From positions 6,886 to 28,780 of the forward strand of contig MIAC01000222.1 of NCBI GenBank assembly GCA_001830475.1: a stretch of DNA of 21,895 bases, written 5' to 3'. Below the pieces are notes generated by a model that saw nothing but the letters and a program-made list of their open reading frames with translations, did no database searches and had not been told where the DNA came from. The stretch comes from Rhodospirillales bacterium RIFCSPLOWO2_12_FULL_67_15. Its GTDB lineage: Bacteria > Pseudomonadota > Alphaproteobacteria > Rhodospirillales > 2-12-FULL-67-15. Of the stretch, positions 6,963 to 14,985 are shown in pieces (position 1 is the first letter of the stretch; every line of letters begins with the position of its first letter). The translations under genes were made by a program, and so were the position numbers.

Positions 6963-8138
6963 ATGCCCGGCCGTCCCGCCGTTCCGCGTTTTTTCCCGTT
7001 CGTTTTCGTTATCGTATGGCTCGGCGCGTGCGCCGCGCCGACGCCGCCCGCGAAGCTCGCGCTCGCGCCGGCGAGCTATACCGACCTCGCCGGCTGGGCC
7101 GACGACGACGTCGGCGCCGCGGTCCCGGCGCTCCTGAATTCGTGCGCCCGGATCGGAAAGCTTCCCCCCGCCGCGGCGCTCGATCCCGAAGGCGTCATGG
7201 GCCTGGCCGGAGACTGGCGGGCGCCCTGCGCCTCCGCGGGACGCTTGCCTGCGAACGATGCCGAGGCGGCGCGGCGCTTTTTCGAATCCGAGTTTCGCGT
7301 CTGGCGCGCCCTCGACGCCGCCGGAAGCTCCGGCTTCGCCACCGGCTACTTTGAGGCCGAGCTCAAGGGCGCGCGCAAGCCGGACGCGCGCTATCGCTTT
7401 CCCATTTATCGTCCGCCCGCCGACCTCGTCGCCGTGGACCTCGGCGCCTTCCGCCCCGACGGGCGCGGCCAGACGCTCGCCGGGCGGATCGAGAAGAACC
7501 GCCTTGTGCCCTATCACGACCGGGCCGCGATCGAAGCGGGCGCGCTCGCCGGAAAAGGGTTCGAGATCCTCTGGGTCGACGACGCTCGGGACGCATTCTT
7601 TCTCCACGTCCAGGGCTCCGGCCGGGTGACGATGCCGGAAGGAAACACGGTCCGGCTCGGCTTCGCCGCGCGCAACGGGCACGCTTATACCGCCATCGGC
7701 CGCGTTCTCGTCGCGCGCGGGGCCCTGGCGCCCGAAGACATCACCCTGCAGGCGATCCGCGCCTGGATCGCCGCCCATCCCGCCGAAGGCGCGGCGCTGA
7801 TGCGCGAGAACCGCTCGTATATCTTCTTCCGCGAGATCGAGGGCGAAGGGCCGTTCGGGGCGGAAGGCGTGGCGCTCACACCCGAGCGCAGCCTTGCGGT
7901 CGATCCGGCGCATCTGCCCTTCGGGCTGCCGCTCTATCTTGCGACCCGCGATCCGCTCGATCCCGCCCGCCCGCTCGTGCGCCTCGCCCTCGCCCAGGAC
8001 CGGGGCAGCGCGATCAAGGGCCCCTTGCGCGTCGACGTGTTTTTCGGCGCCGGGCCCAAGGCCGAGGCTTACGCCGGGGCGCTGAAGCACCCGGCCGAAC
8101 TGTTCGTGTTGCGACCCAAGAGCCTACCCGCGCCCTGA
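6963..8138 (+). CDS. mltA: Membrane-bound lytic murein transglycosylase A (lipoprotein)
   Basis: Cleaves the MurNAc-GlcNAc bond of peptidoglycan with formation of 1,6-anhydromuramic acid. The 391-residue product starts with a hydrophobic signal of about 19 residues and a lipobox L-G-A-C with Cys23, so it should be a lipid-anchored envelope protein. The MltA barrel contains TGYFEAELKGARKP at about 127-140 and FLHVQGSGRV at about 213-222. A conserved Asp sits in the C-terminal 3D domain AQDRGSAIKGPLRVDVFFG, with Asp346 and Asp358. The start at 6963 is the only one that keeps a normal lipoprotein signal. It follows timA closely and in most relatives is followed directly by smr; here lutABC intervenes. 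Confidence 0.95.
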   Translation: MPGRPAVPRFFPFVFVIVWLGACAAPTPPAKLALAPASYTDLAGWADDDVGAAVPALLNSCARIGKLPPAAALDPEGVMGLAGDWRAPCASAGRLPANDAEAARRFFESEFRVWRALDAAGSSGFATGYFEAELKGARKPDARYRFPIYRPPADLVAVDLGAFRPDGRGQTLAGRIEKNRLVPYHDRAAIEAGALAGKGFEILWVDDARDAFFLHVQGSGRVTMPEGNTVRLGFAARNGHAYTAIGRVLVARGALAPEDITLQAIRAWIAAHPAEGAALMRENRSYIFFREIEGEGPFGAEGVALTPERSLAVDPAHLPFGLPLYLATRDPLDPARPLVRLALAQDRGSAIKGPLRVDVFFGAGPKAEAYAGALKHPAELFVLRPKSLPAP

Positions 8139-8184
8139 AAGCGCCTCCTTGCCTTTGGCGCGGACGGAAGCCAATCTTCCGGCC

Positions 8185-9033
8185 ATGCCGGCCCCGCCTT
8201 CCAGCGTCTCCGCCCGCCCCGATAGGGGCGCATCCATTGATGCGCGCGGGCCCCCGGGCTCTTCGACCCGGGGGTCGCCCGCACGCGCCCGCGTCGGGCT
8301 GTTCGTCACCTGCCTCGTCGATCTGATGCGCCCGACCGTCGGCTTCGCCGCCGTCAAGCTGCTCGAAGAAGCCGGCTGCGCGGTCGCGGTGCCGCGCGCC
8401 CAGACCTGTTGCGGCCAACCGGCCTGGAATTCGGGCGATTCCGGCAACGCGCGGAAAGTCGCGCGCGGCCTGATCGCCGCCTTCGAGCCGTTCGATTACG
8501 TGGTCGCGCCGTCCGGCTCGTGCGCCGGGATGATCCGCATCCATTACCCCGAGCTGTTCGCCGGCGACGCGGAATGGGAACCGCGCGCCCGCGCGCTCGC
8601 GGCCAAGACCCATGAGCTGATCTCGTTTCTCGCCGACGTGCGAGGCATGACCCGGGTCGCGGCGCGGCTGCCGTCGTCGGCAACCTATCACGATTCCTGC
8701 TCGGGCCTGCGCGAGCTCGGCGTCAAGCGCCAGCCGCGCGCGCTCCTCGCCACCGTCGCCGGGCTCGAATTGCGCGAGGGCAAGGAGGCGGAAACCTGTT
8801 GCGGGTTCGGCGGGCTGTTCTGCGTCAAGTACCCGGACATTTCGGCGGCCATTACCGACGTCAAGACCGACGACATCGCCGCGACCGGCGCCAATCTCGT
8901 TCTCGCCGGCGACATGGGCTGCCTGATGAACATCGCCGGACGCCTGAAACGCCGCGGCTCGGGCATAGCCGCCCGTCACGTCGCCGAGGTGCTGGCGGGC
9001 ATGACCGACGTCCCGCCCATCGCCGGGGATTGA
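8185..9033 (+). CDS. lutA: Lactate utilisation Fe-S protein LutA (YkgE family)
   Basis: Subunit of the LutABC complex that oxidises L-lactate to pyruvate, with two cysteine-rich (CCG) domains of the heterodisulfide-reductase type. With the ATG at 8185 the product is 282 residues. The conserved core begins at RVGLFVTCLVDLMRP (residue 36 on). CCG motifs are at 75-77 (QTCCGQPAWNSG) and 205-207 (ETCCGFGGLFCVKYPDIS), with partner cysteines at about 113 and 246. The first 35 residues are low-complexity and unlike the family, and they are encoded by tandem palindromes. A TTG at 8149 would extend the frame 12 more codons. I see no ATG or GTG closer to the core, so the true start is uncertain. lutB follows after five bases. 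Confidence 0.92.
   Translation: MPAPPSSVSARPDRGASIDARGPPGSSTRGSPARARVGLFVTCLVDLMRPTVGFAAVKLLEEAGCAVAVPRAQTCCGQPAWNSGDSGNARKVARGLIAAFEPFDYVVAPSGSCAGMIRIHYPELFAGDAEWEPRARALAAKTHELISFLADVRGMTRVAARLPSSATYHDSCSGLRELGVKRQPRALLATVAGLELREGKEAETCCGFGGLFCVKYPDISAAITDVKTDDIAATGANLVLAGDMGCLMNIAGRLKRRGSGIAARHVAEVLAGMTDVPPIAGD
8215..8276. repeat. Three consecutive hairpins within the 5' end of lutA
   Basis: Three palindromes lie back to back. CGCCCC (8215-8220) pairs with GGGGCG (8225-8230) around GATA. GCGCATC (8228-8234) pairs with GATGCGC (8239-8245) around CATT. CCCCCGGG (8251-8258) pairs with CCCGGGGG (8267-8274) around eight bases, and this stem can extend by a G-U and a G-C pair. The first two overlap by three bases. 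They coincide with the unconserved N-terminal extension of LutA. No U-tract follows. Confidence 0.8.
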
Positions 9034-9038
9034 GCGCC

Positions 9039-10526
9039 ATGGAAAGTTCCGCCGGCCGCTTCGAGACCAACGCCCGCGCCGCGCTCGCGACGCCGACGCT
9101 GCAAGCCGCGCTCGCCAAGCTCGCCGACGGATTCCCCGCGCGAAGGCTGGAGGCAGCCGAGCGTTTGCCCGAGTTCGAAGAACTGCGCGACGCCGCCTGC
9201 GCGATCAAGGAGCACGTTCTCGACCATCTCGACGTCTATCTGGAAACGTTCGAGCGGCGCGTCGCCGCCAACGGCGGCGAGGTTCATTGGTGCCGCGACG
9301 CCGAGGAGGCGCGGCGGACGATTCTGGACATCTGCCGCCGCGTCGATGCCCGCACCGTCACCAAGAGCAAGACCATGATCGGCGAGGAGATCGCCATCAA
9401 CGACTATCTCGAGCGCCACGGCATCCGTCCGGTCGAGACCGACCTCGGCGAATACATCATCCAGCTCCGGCGCGAGCCGCCGAGCCACATCATCGCCCCG
9501 GCCATCCATCTCTCGCTCGCCCAGGTGGCGGAGACCTTCCGCGGCTCCCACGCCGACCTTCCGCCCGAGCGGAAGCTGAACGAGCCGGACGCCCTGCTCG
9601 CCGAGGCCCGCGCCAAGCTCAGGCCCGACTTCCTCGCCGCCGACGTCGGCATCACCGGCGCCAACATGCTGATCGCGGAGACCGGCGGCAACGTGCTGGT
9701 GACCAACGAGGGCAACGCCGACCTGACCCACACGCTCCCGCGCGTGCACATCGTCATCGCCTCGATCGAGAAGATCGTGCCGACGCTCGAGGACGCGACC
9801 GTGATCCTGCGCGTGCTTGCCCGCTCCGCCACCGGCCAGGACATCACGGTCTATACCTCTTTCTGTTCGGGTCCCCGCCGCCCCGGCGATCTCGACGGGC
9901 CGGACGAATATCACGTGATCCTGCTCGACAACGGTCGCGCCCGGCTGCTCGAGGGCGAGTTCCGCGACATGCTCCGCTGTATTCGTTGCGGCGCCTGCCT
10001 CAACCATTGTCCGGTCTATCGCGCGGTCGGCGGGCACGCCTACGGCTGGGTCTATTCGGGGCCGATGGGCGCGGTGCTGATTCCGGCGCTGATCGGGATG
10101 CATGAAGCCCGGCACCTGCCGAACGCCTCGACGCTGTGCGGCCGGTGCGAAAGCGTCTGTCCGATGCGGATCCCGCTGCCCAGGATGCTGCGCGCCTGGC
10201 GCGAACAACTGCACCGCGAGCGGCGAGGTTCGTTTCTCGCCCGGCTCGGGTTTTCGGCGTGGGCGTCCGTCGCCTCCCGGCCCGGGCTTTATCACGCGAT
10301 CATGGCGCCCTTGATCCGCGCGCTCGGAAACCTGGCCGGCGCCGGGCGGAGCTTTCGCCGCTTGCCGTTCCTCGGCGGCTGGACCGCGGCGCGCGACTTT
10401 CCCGCGCCCGAGGGCGAAACCTTCATGACGCTGTGGGCCGAAGCGGAAAGAAAAAGAAAGCCGTACGCGGACTTGCGCGTGTCGTGCGAAGGCACGCCTA
10501 CAGACGTGAAGGGCGCACGACCATGA
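9039..10526 (+). CDS. lutB: Lactate utilisation Fe-S protein LutB
   Basis: Iron-sulfur electron-transfer subunit of LutABC. The 495-residue product contains an LUD domain in its first two thirds, with TKSKTMIGEEIAINDYLE at 108-125, AETGGNVLVTNEGNADLT at 213-230 and HIVIASIEK at 237-245. A ferredoxin-like pair of cysteine clusters follows: CIRCGACLNHCP (Cys314, 317, 320, 324) and CGRCESVCP (Cys367, 370, 374), predicted to bind two 4Fe-4S clusters. The Arg-rich C-terminal region matches the usual LutB tail. It starts five bases after lutA and its stop overlaps the lutC start (ATGA). Electron acceptor and substrate in this organism are inferred from the family. Confidence 0.95.
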   Translation: MESSAGRFETNARAALATPTLQAALAKLADGFPARRLEAAERLPEFEELRDAACAIKEHVLDHLDVYLETFERRVAANGGEVHWCRDAEEARRTILDICRRVDARTVTKSKTMIGEEIAINDYLERHGIRPVETDLGEYIIQLRREPPSHIIAPAIHLSLAQVAETFRGSHADLPPERKLNEPDALLAEARAKLRPDFLAADVGITGANMLIAETGGNVLVTNEGNADLTHTLPRVHIVIASIEKIVPTLEDATVILRVLARSATGQDITVYTSFCSGPRRPGDLDGPDEYHVILLDNGRARLLEGEFRDMLRCIRCGACLNHCPVYRAVGGHAYGWVYSGPMGAVLIPALIGMHEARHLPNASTLCGRCESVCPMRIPLPRMLRAWREQLHRERRGSFLARLGFSAWASVASRPGLYHAIMAPLIRALGNLAGAGRSFRRLPFLGGWTAARDFPAPEGETFMTLWAEAERKRKPYADLRVSCEGTPTDVKGARP

Positions 10527-11227
10527 GCCGCGCCAGCCGCCAGGCGATGCTCGCCGACATCCGCCGCGCCTGCGCCCCGCGCCGGGGCAAATCTGGAATC
10601 GCCGAGGTCGAGGCCCGGCTCGCGGCGCACGCGCCGGGGCCGGTTCCGGCCCGCGCCCGGATCGAGCGCGAGGGCCAGATCGCGCTCTTCACCGCCGAGG
10701 CCGAGCGGGTCCAGGCGAACGTCGTCCGGGTCAAACGCTTGAGCGACGTGCCCGGCGCCGTCGCCCAATATCTGGCCCGCCACAATATCGAACCGCGCTT
10801 GAAATGCGCCCCAGATTCCCTTCTCAGGTCTGTTCCGTGGGCGCAACATTCGGCGCTCGAAGTGGCCGAAGGCAAAGGCGAGCGGGACGACCCGGTCGGC
10901 GTGACCGGGGCCTTCGCCGCCGTCGCCGAAACCGGCACGCTGGTCCTCGCCTCCGGCCCCGCGAGCCCCACGACGCTGGCGCTCGTCCCGCCCGTGCACG
11001 TGGCGGTCGTGCCCACGTCCCGCCTGCTCGGCACCTACGAGGAGGCCTGGGCCGCGCTTCGCGCGCGGGAAACCGGTCCGGGAAAGGATTTCGTCATGCC
11101 GCGCGCGGTCAACTGGATCACCGGGCCCTCGCGTACCGCCGACATCGAGCAAACGCTGCTGCTCGGCGCGCACGGGCCGCAACGGCTGTTCATCGTGCTG
11201 GTGGATGAGGAAAACGCCCAGCCATAA
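10523..11227 (+). CDS. lutC: Lactate utilisation protein LutC (LUD domain)
   Basis: Third component of the LutABC L-lactate oxidation complex. The 234-residue product consists of one LUD domain. It carries the variable N-terminal helix region, then GVTGAFAAVAETGTLVLASG, the PPVHVAVVPTSRLLGTYEEAW stretch and the terminal PSRTADIEQTLLLGAHGP-type motif typical of LutC. It overlaps lutB by four bases (ATGA) and overlaps smr by 23 bp, so the four genes are tightly coupled. No GntR or LldR-type regulator and no lactate permease lie nearby, so control and uptake must come from elsewhere or from the small XRE protein downstream, which is only a possibility. Confidence 0.93.
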   Translation: MSRASRQAMLADIRRACAPRRGKSGIAEVEARLAAHAPGPVPARARIEREGQIALFTAEAERVQANVVRVKRLSDVPGAVAQYLARHNIEPRLKCAPDSLLRSVPWAQHSALEVAEGKGERDDPVGVTGAFAAVAETGTLVLASGPASPTTLALVPPVHVAVVPTSRLLGTYEEAWAALRARETGPGKDFVMPRAVNWITGPSRTADIEQTLLLGAHGPQRLFIVLVDEENAQP

Positions 11228-11879
11228 ACCCGCCGCGCCCGGCGGCGCAAGCCGCCAAGATCAAAGACCGGGCGCGAAGGATGCCGCCGGGTCTTTGGAT
11301 TTTGGCGCGTCCGCGCCGGGCGACGCGCATCTCTGGCGCGCGGTGGCCGAAAGCGCGCGTCCATTGAAGCAGAGGCGCGGCCGGCGCCATCCCTCGCCCG
11401 GGGATTTTTCCGAAGGCACGGCGGAAAAGATCGCCGCGCCGGAGCCCCCGCCCGTTTCCGCGCCGAAGCCGGAGCGAAAACCGCCGCCCGCGCCCCCATT
11501 GCCCATGCTCCATCCCGGCGCGGCGCCGGGCGTGGATCGCAATACCGGGGCCCGCTTGCGCAAGGGCGAGTTGCCGATCGAGGCGACCCTCGATCTGCAC
11601 GGATTCACGCAAGGCGAGGCCCATTCCGCGCTGATCGCCCTGATCGCGCGGGCGCGCGCCTTGGGGCACCGCTGCGTGCTCGTCGTCACCGGCAAGGGCG
11701 GTAAAGAGGGCTCGGGCGGGCGAACGACAGGTGTTTTGCGCGCGAACGTGCCGCGATGGTTGAACGAACCGCCGTTGCGCGCGCATGTCCTGGCTTTCGC
11801 CAATGCCCGGCCACGCCACGGCGGCGAGGGCGCGCTCTATGTGCTCATCAAGCGCGCGCGCGAGGCGCGCAGCCGATGA
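11205..11879 (+). CDS. smr: Smr-domain protein (MutS2 C-terminal-like)
   Basis: Smr domains are small nuclease or nucleic-acid-binding modules. Stand-alone versions like this are usually annotated as DNA endonuclease-like, but the cellular substrate is unclear. The 224-residue product has a Pro/Ala/Lys-rich N-terminal half (to about residue 118) that looks disordered. The Smr domain follows with LDLHG at 129-133, TGKG at 162-165, VPRWL at 182-186 and HGGEGALYVLIKR near the end. The start ATG at 11205 lies inside lutC and is the first in frame. The stop overlaps the XRE start. In related genomes smr directly follows mltA, so this is the old neighbour displaced by lutABC. Confidence 0.92.
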   Translation: MRKTPSHKPAAPGGASRQDQRPGAKDAAGSLDFGASAPGDAHLWRAVAESARPLKQRRGRRHPSPGDFSEGTAEKIAAPEPPPVSAPKPERKPPPAPPLPMLHPGAAPGVDRNTGARLRKGELPIEATLDLHGFTQGEAHSALIALIARARALGHRCVLVVTGKGGKEGSGGRTTGVLRANVPRWLNEPPLRAHVLAFANARPRHGGEGALYVLIKRAREARSR

Positions 11880-12256
11880 CCCCCTTCGGCAAACGGCTGC
11901 GCGAGCTGCGCGCGGCTCGGGGCGCGACGCAGAAGGAGATGGCGAGCGAACTCGGGCTTTCGGCGGCGTATCTCTCCCAGCTCGAGCACGGGCGGCGCGG
12001 CCGGCCGTCGCCCGGCTTCGTCCGCCAGGCGTGCGCCTACTTCGGGCTGTTCTGGGACGACGCCGAGGCCCTGAAGCGGCTCGCCGAGATATCGCACCCG
12101 CGCATCAAGGTGGTGACCTCCGGCCTTTCCCCGCGCGCGACCGAGCTTGCCAACCTGATCGCGGCCTCGATCGAGACCCTCGACGAGGACACGATCGCTT
12201 GGATCGTCGCCGAAATCCGGGGCCGAATCGGCACCCGCCGCCCCCGCGAGCCATAA
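11876..12256 (+). CDS. XRE-family helix-turn-helix transcriptional regulator
   Basis: Small DNA-binding regulator. The 126-residue product has an N-terminal Cro/CI-type helix-turn-helix at about residues 5-60 (GKRLRELRAARGATQKEMAS then GLSAAYLSQLEHGRR). A C-terminal helical stretch contains SPRATELANLIAASIETLDE and probably dimerises. It is translationally coupled to smr through an ATGA overlap. A protein of this type following smr is widespread in alphaproteobacteria, but its targets are not known to me. Nothing in the sequence shows a ligand-binding domain. Confidence 0.9.
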   Translation: MTPFGKRLRELRAARGATQKEMASELGLSAAYLSQLEHGRRGRPSPGFVRQACAYFGLFWDDAEALKRLAEISHPRIKVVTSGLSPRATELANLIAASIETLDEDTIAWIVAEIRGRIGTRRPREP

Positions 12257-12551
12257 ATCTTGAATCGAACCCGAGTTGGGGACAAAAACCTTAACTGGGG
12301 CATTGGGGAAATCTGCTATCACTTTGAATTCGCAGTGTTTTTCATATCCGAAATGGCATCGGCTCGCTGTGGAAAAGCCTGGGGAAAGCCGGGGATGAAT
12401 CGACCCTCGGGGCGTCCCCAAGCTTCTGAATCCCTTAGGGAAAAACCCGTAGGGGAGGCGCCGGCCCCTCGCTGGTCTCGAGCTTTTCTTGCTGCTACAA
12501 ACGGGCCGGCCGCAGGCGCAGATCGCCGCGGGCCATCCGGGAATCACGTCC
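12257..12551. other. Intergenic region before the his operon
   Basis: This 295-bp gap separates the XRE gene from hisB. The first 100 bp are relatively A/T-rich and the rest is G/C-rich. A TTGAAT at 12324-12329 could be a -35 element, but no good -10 is correctly spaced. Short dyads such as GGGG-CGT-CCCC near 12408 and AGGGG/CCCCT (12451-12455 with 12465-12469) are present. A lone DnaA-like nonamer, TGTGGAAAA, lies at 12368-12376. In many relatives hslVU precedes hisB; here there is none and no coding frame is convincing. It must carry the his operon promoter. Confidence 0.55.
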
Positions 12552-13151
12552 ATGCGCAAGGCCACGGTGGAGCGGAAGACCAAGGAGACCTCGGTTCGCG
12601 TCGCCGTCGACCTGGACGGCACCGGCGTCTATCGGATCGCGACCGGCATCGGCTTTCTCGACCACATGCTCGAGCAGCTCTCGCGCCACAGCCTGATCGA
12701 CCTCGAGGTCGAGGCGAAAGGCGATCTGCACATCGATTTTCACCACACCAACGAAGACGTCGGCATCGCCATCGGCGAGGCGGTGGCGAAGGCGCTCGGC
12801 GAGCGCAAGGGGATCGCGCGCTTCGGCCAGGCGCTCTCGCCCATGGACGAGACCCTGACCGAGGTTGCCATCGACGCCTCCAACCGGCCTTATCTGGTGT
12901 GGAAAGTTTCGTTCTCGAAGCCGAAGCTCGGCGAGATGGACACCGAATTGTTCCGCGAATGGTTCCAGGCGTTCGCCCAGGCCGCCGGCGTCACGGTGCA
13001 CGTGCGCAATGTCTACGGCGAGAACAACCACCACATCGTCGAATCCTGCTTCAAGGGACTCGCCCGCGCGCTGCGCCAGGCGGTCGCGATCGACCCCCGC
13101 CGCCCCGACGCGGTGCCGTCCACCAAGGGCGTCCTCGGCGGCTCGCTCTAG
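12552..13151 (+). CDS. hisB: Imidazoleglycerol-phosphate dehydratase
   Basis: Dehydrates imidazoleglycerol phosphate to imidazole-acetol phosphate in histidine synthesis. The 199-residue product is the stand-alone dehydratase without the phosphatase domain fused in enterics. Metal-binding motifs are present: GFLDHM at 34-39, [11 protein letters not shown] at 62-72 and [18 protein letters not shown] from 157. The start ATG at 12552 ([17 protein letters not shown]) fits the family; the frame is open 21 codons upstream but unconserved. It leads the his cluster, with the next gene 23 bp downstream. Confidence 0.97.
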   Translation: MRKATVERKTKETSVRVAVDLDGTGVYRIATGIGFLDHMLEQLSRHSLIDLEVEAKGDLHIDFHHTNEDVGIAIGEAVAKALGERKGIARFGQALSPMDETLTEVAIDASNRPYLVWKVSFSKPKLGEMDTELFREWFQAFAQAAGVTVHVRNVYGENNHHIVESCFKGLARALRQAVAIDPRRPDAVPSTKGVLGGSL

Positions 13152-13174
13152 CCGGACCGGGAACGGCGTAACCC

Positions 13175-13579
13175 ATGCGATTCTATACGGCGCACGTGCG
13201 CCACGGCGGCCTCGATCCCGACCGTGACGTGGCGCTGGTGAAGGAGGGCTTCTCCTGGCCCGCCTTTCTCTTCAGCGTGCCGTGGGCCTTGCTGCGCCGG
13301 CTCTGGCTCGCCGCCCTCGTCTTCGCCGCGGCGATTGCGGCGATCGAGGCGCTCGCCCGCGCCGTCGGGCTCGATCCGGCGACCCGGACGGCGCTGACAT
13401 TGGGACTTTCCGCCGGGTTCGGCTGGCTCGGCAACGACTTGCGGCGGCGGAAACTCGAGCGCGCGGGATTCGTTTTCCGGGGCGTGGTCGCGGGCGAAAG
13501 CTTCGACGCCGCGCTCAAGCGTTTTCTCGACGGCGCGCCCGGTTTCGCCCGCGAGCTCGCGTCGACCGTCCGGCCATGA
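13175..13579 (+). CDS. DUF2628 domain membrane protein
   Basis: A 134-residue protein of unknown function. It has the pattern of DUF2628: a short polar start (MRFYTAHVRHGG), a conserved KEGFSWPAFLFSVPWALLRR stretch at about 23-42, a hydrophobic segment at about 43-65 and a second at about 73-85, then a polar tail. This gene typically sits between hisB and hisH in Rhodospirillales and relatives. Its stop overlaps the hisH start (ATGA), so it is co-translated with the histidine genes, although no histidine role is known to me. Confidence 0.88.
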   Translation: MRFYTAHVRHGGLDPDRDVALVKEGFSWPAFLFSVPWALLRRLWLAALVFAAAIAAIEALARAVGLDPATRTALTLGLSAGFGWLGNDLRRRKLERAGFVFRGVVAGESFDAALKRFLDGAPGFARELASTVRP

Positions 13580-14220
13580 AAGTCGCGATCATCGACTACG
13601 GCTCCGGCAATCTCCGTTCGGCGGCGAAGGCGTTCGAGCGCGCCGCCGCCGAATCGGGAAGCAAAGCCGATGTCCGTGTCGTCGCGGACGCGGCCGAAGT
13701 CGCCCGCGCCGACCGCATCGTGCTCCCCGGCGTCGGCGCGTTCGCGGACTGCAAGCAAGGCCTCGAATCCCTGCCCGGCATGGTCGCGGCGGTGGACCGG
13801 GCGGTGCGCGAGCGCGGCCGTCCCTTTCTCGGCATCTGCGTCGGGATGCAGCTGCTCGCGACGACCGGCTTCGAGCACGGCACGCACGCGGGCCTGGGCT
13901 GGATTCCGGGCGAGGTCAAGGCGCTCGCGCCCGCCGATCCGGCGCTCAAGATTCCGCACATGGGTTGGAACACGATCGAGTTCCGCGCCGGCGGCCACCC
14001 TCTGCTCGCCGGGATCGCGCACCGCGCGCACGCGTATTTCGTGCACTCCTACGCCATGAGCTGCCGCGATCCCGCCGACGTCGTCGCCGTCACCGATTAC
14101 GGCGGGCCGGTGGCGGCGCTGATCGCGCACGAAAACATGGCCGGGACGCAGTTCCACCCCGAGAAAAGCCAGGCGACCGGGCTCCGCCTGATCGCCAATT
14201 TTCTCGCCTGGTCGCCCTAA
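13576..14220 (+). CDS. hisH: Imidazole glycerol phosphate synthase, glutaminase subunit
   Basis: Class I glutamine amidotransferase that feeds ammonia to HisF. The 214-residue product has the oxyanion-strand PGVGAF at 51-56, the nucleophile elbow G-I-C-V-G-M-Q with Cys88, and the His194/Glu196 pair in QFHPEKSQ, so the full catalytic triad is present. The start ATG at 13576 overlaps the previous stop by four bases and gives MKVAIIDYGSGNLRS, the standard family opening. hisA follows after 19 bp. Confidence 0.97.
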   Translation: MKVAIIDYGSGNLRSAAKAFERAAAESGSKADVRVVADAAEVARADRIVLPGVGAFADCKQGLESLPGMVAAVDRAVRERGRPFLGICVGMQLLATTGFEHGTHAGLGWIPGEVKALAPADPALKIPHMGWNTIEFRAGGHPLLAGIAHRAHAYFVHSYAMSCRDPADVVAVTDYGGPVAALIAHENMAGTQFHPEKSQATGLRLIANFLAWSP

Positions 14221-14239
14221 CAGCCTGCTGGAGCCGGAA

Positions 14240-14974
14240 ATGATCTTTTTACCCGCCATCGATCTCAAGGACGGCCGCTGCGTGCGCCTGGTGCAGGGCA
14301 AGATGGCGAGCGCGACCGTGTTCGCCGACGACGCGGCGGCCCAGGCGCGCGCCTTCGCCAACGCGGGCGCGGAATGGCTGCACATCGTCGACTTGAACGG
14401 GGCGTTCGAAGGCAAACCGGTCAACGACAAGGTGGTGCAACAAATTCTCTGGGCCGTCCGGGTCCCGGTGCAGCTCGGCGGCGGCATCCGGACCATGGCG
14501 ACGATAGACTTCTGGCTCGGCCACAGCGTCGCCCGCATCGTGCTCGGCACCGCCGCGCTCAGGGACCCGGCGCTCGTGCGCGACGCCTGCCGGCGCTATC
14601 CGGGCCAGATTGCCGTCGGCATCGACGCGCGCGACGGCCGGGTCGCGACCGCGGGCTGGGGAAGCGTTTCCAACGTCACCGTCCTCGACCTCGCCAAGCG
14701 TTACGAGGACTCCGGCGTCGCCGCGTTGATCCACACCGACATCGAGCGCGACGGGGCGATGGGAGGGCCCAACATTAAAGCGACCATCGCGCTTGCCGAG
14801 GCGGTTTCAATCCCGGTGATTCTGTCGGGCGGGGTTTCCTCCCTCGACGACCTGAAGGCGATCCGGACGGCGAGCCAGGCGGCGAAACGCCCGCTCGCCG
14901 GCGTCATCGGCGGCCGCGCGCTCTACGACGGCCGGCTCGAGGTCGGGAGCGCCGTCGCGGAGCTGAAGGACTGA
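14240..14974 (+). CDS. hisA: ProFAR isomerase (HisA)
   Basis: 1-(5-phosphoribosyl)-5-[(5-phosphoribosylamino)methylideneamino]imidazole-4-carboxamide isomerase, an Amadori isomerase on a TIM barrel. The 244-residue product opens [20 protein letters not shown]. The catalytic Asp8 lies in AIDL and Asp129 in GIDARDG. The phosphate-binding LGGGIR (79-84) and VILSGGVSS segments are in place. It is 19 bp after hisH and 11 bp before hisF, with a GGAG-like ribosome-binding site. Confidence 0.97.
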   Translation: MIFLPAIDLKDGRCVRLVQGKMASATVFADDAAAQARAFANAGAEWLHIVDLNGAFEGKPVNDKVVQQILWAVRVPVQLGGGIRTMATIDFWLGHSVARIVLGTAALRDPALVRDACRRYPGQIAVGIDARDGRVATAGWGSVSNVTVLDLAKRYEDSGVAALIHTDIERDGAMGGPNIKATIALAEAVSIPVILSGGVSSLDDLKAIRTASQAAKRPLAGVIGGRALYDGRLEVGSAVAELKD

Positions 14975-14985
14975 GCGCGCGGGCC

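Noticed and set aside
12260-12290. tRNA T-arm-like sequence (minus strand GGGTTCGATTC) in the XRE-hisB gap
   Set aside because: The flanking bases do not form a five-base-pair T-stem, and no anticodon or acceptor arm could be found nearby.
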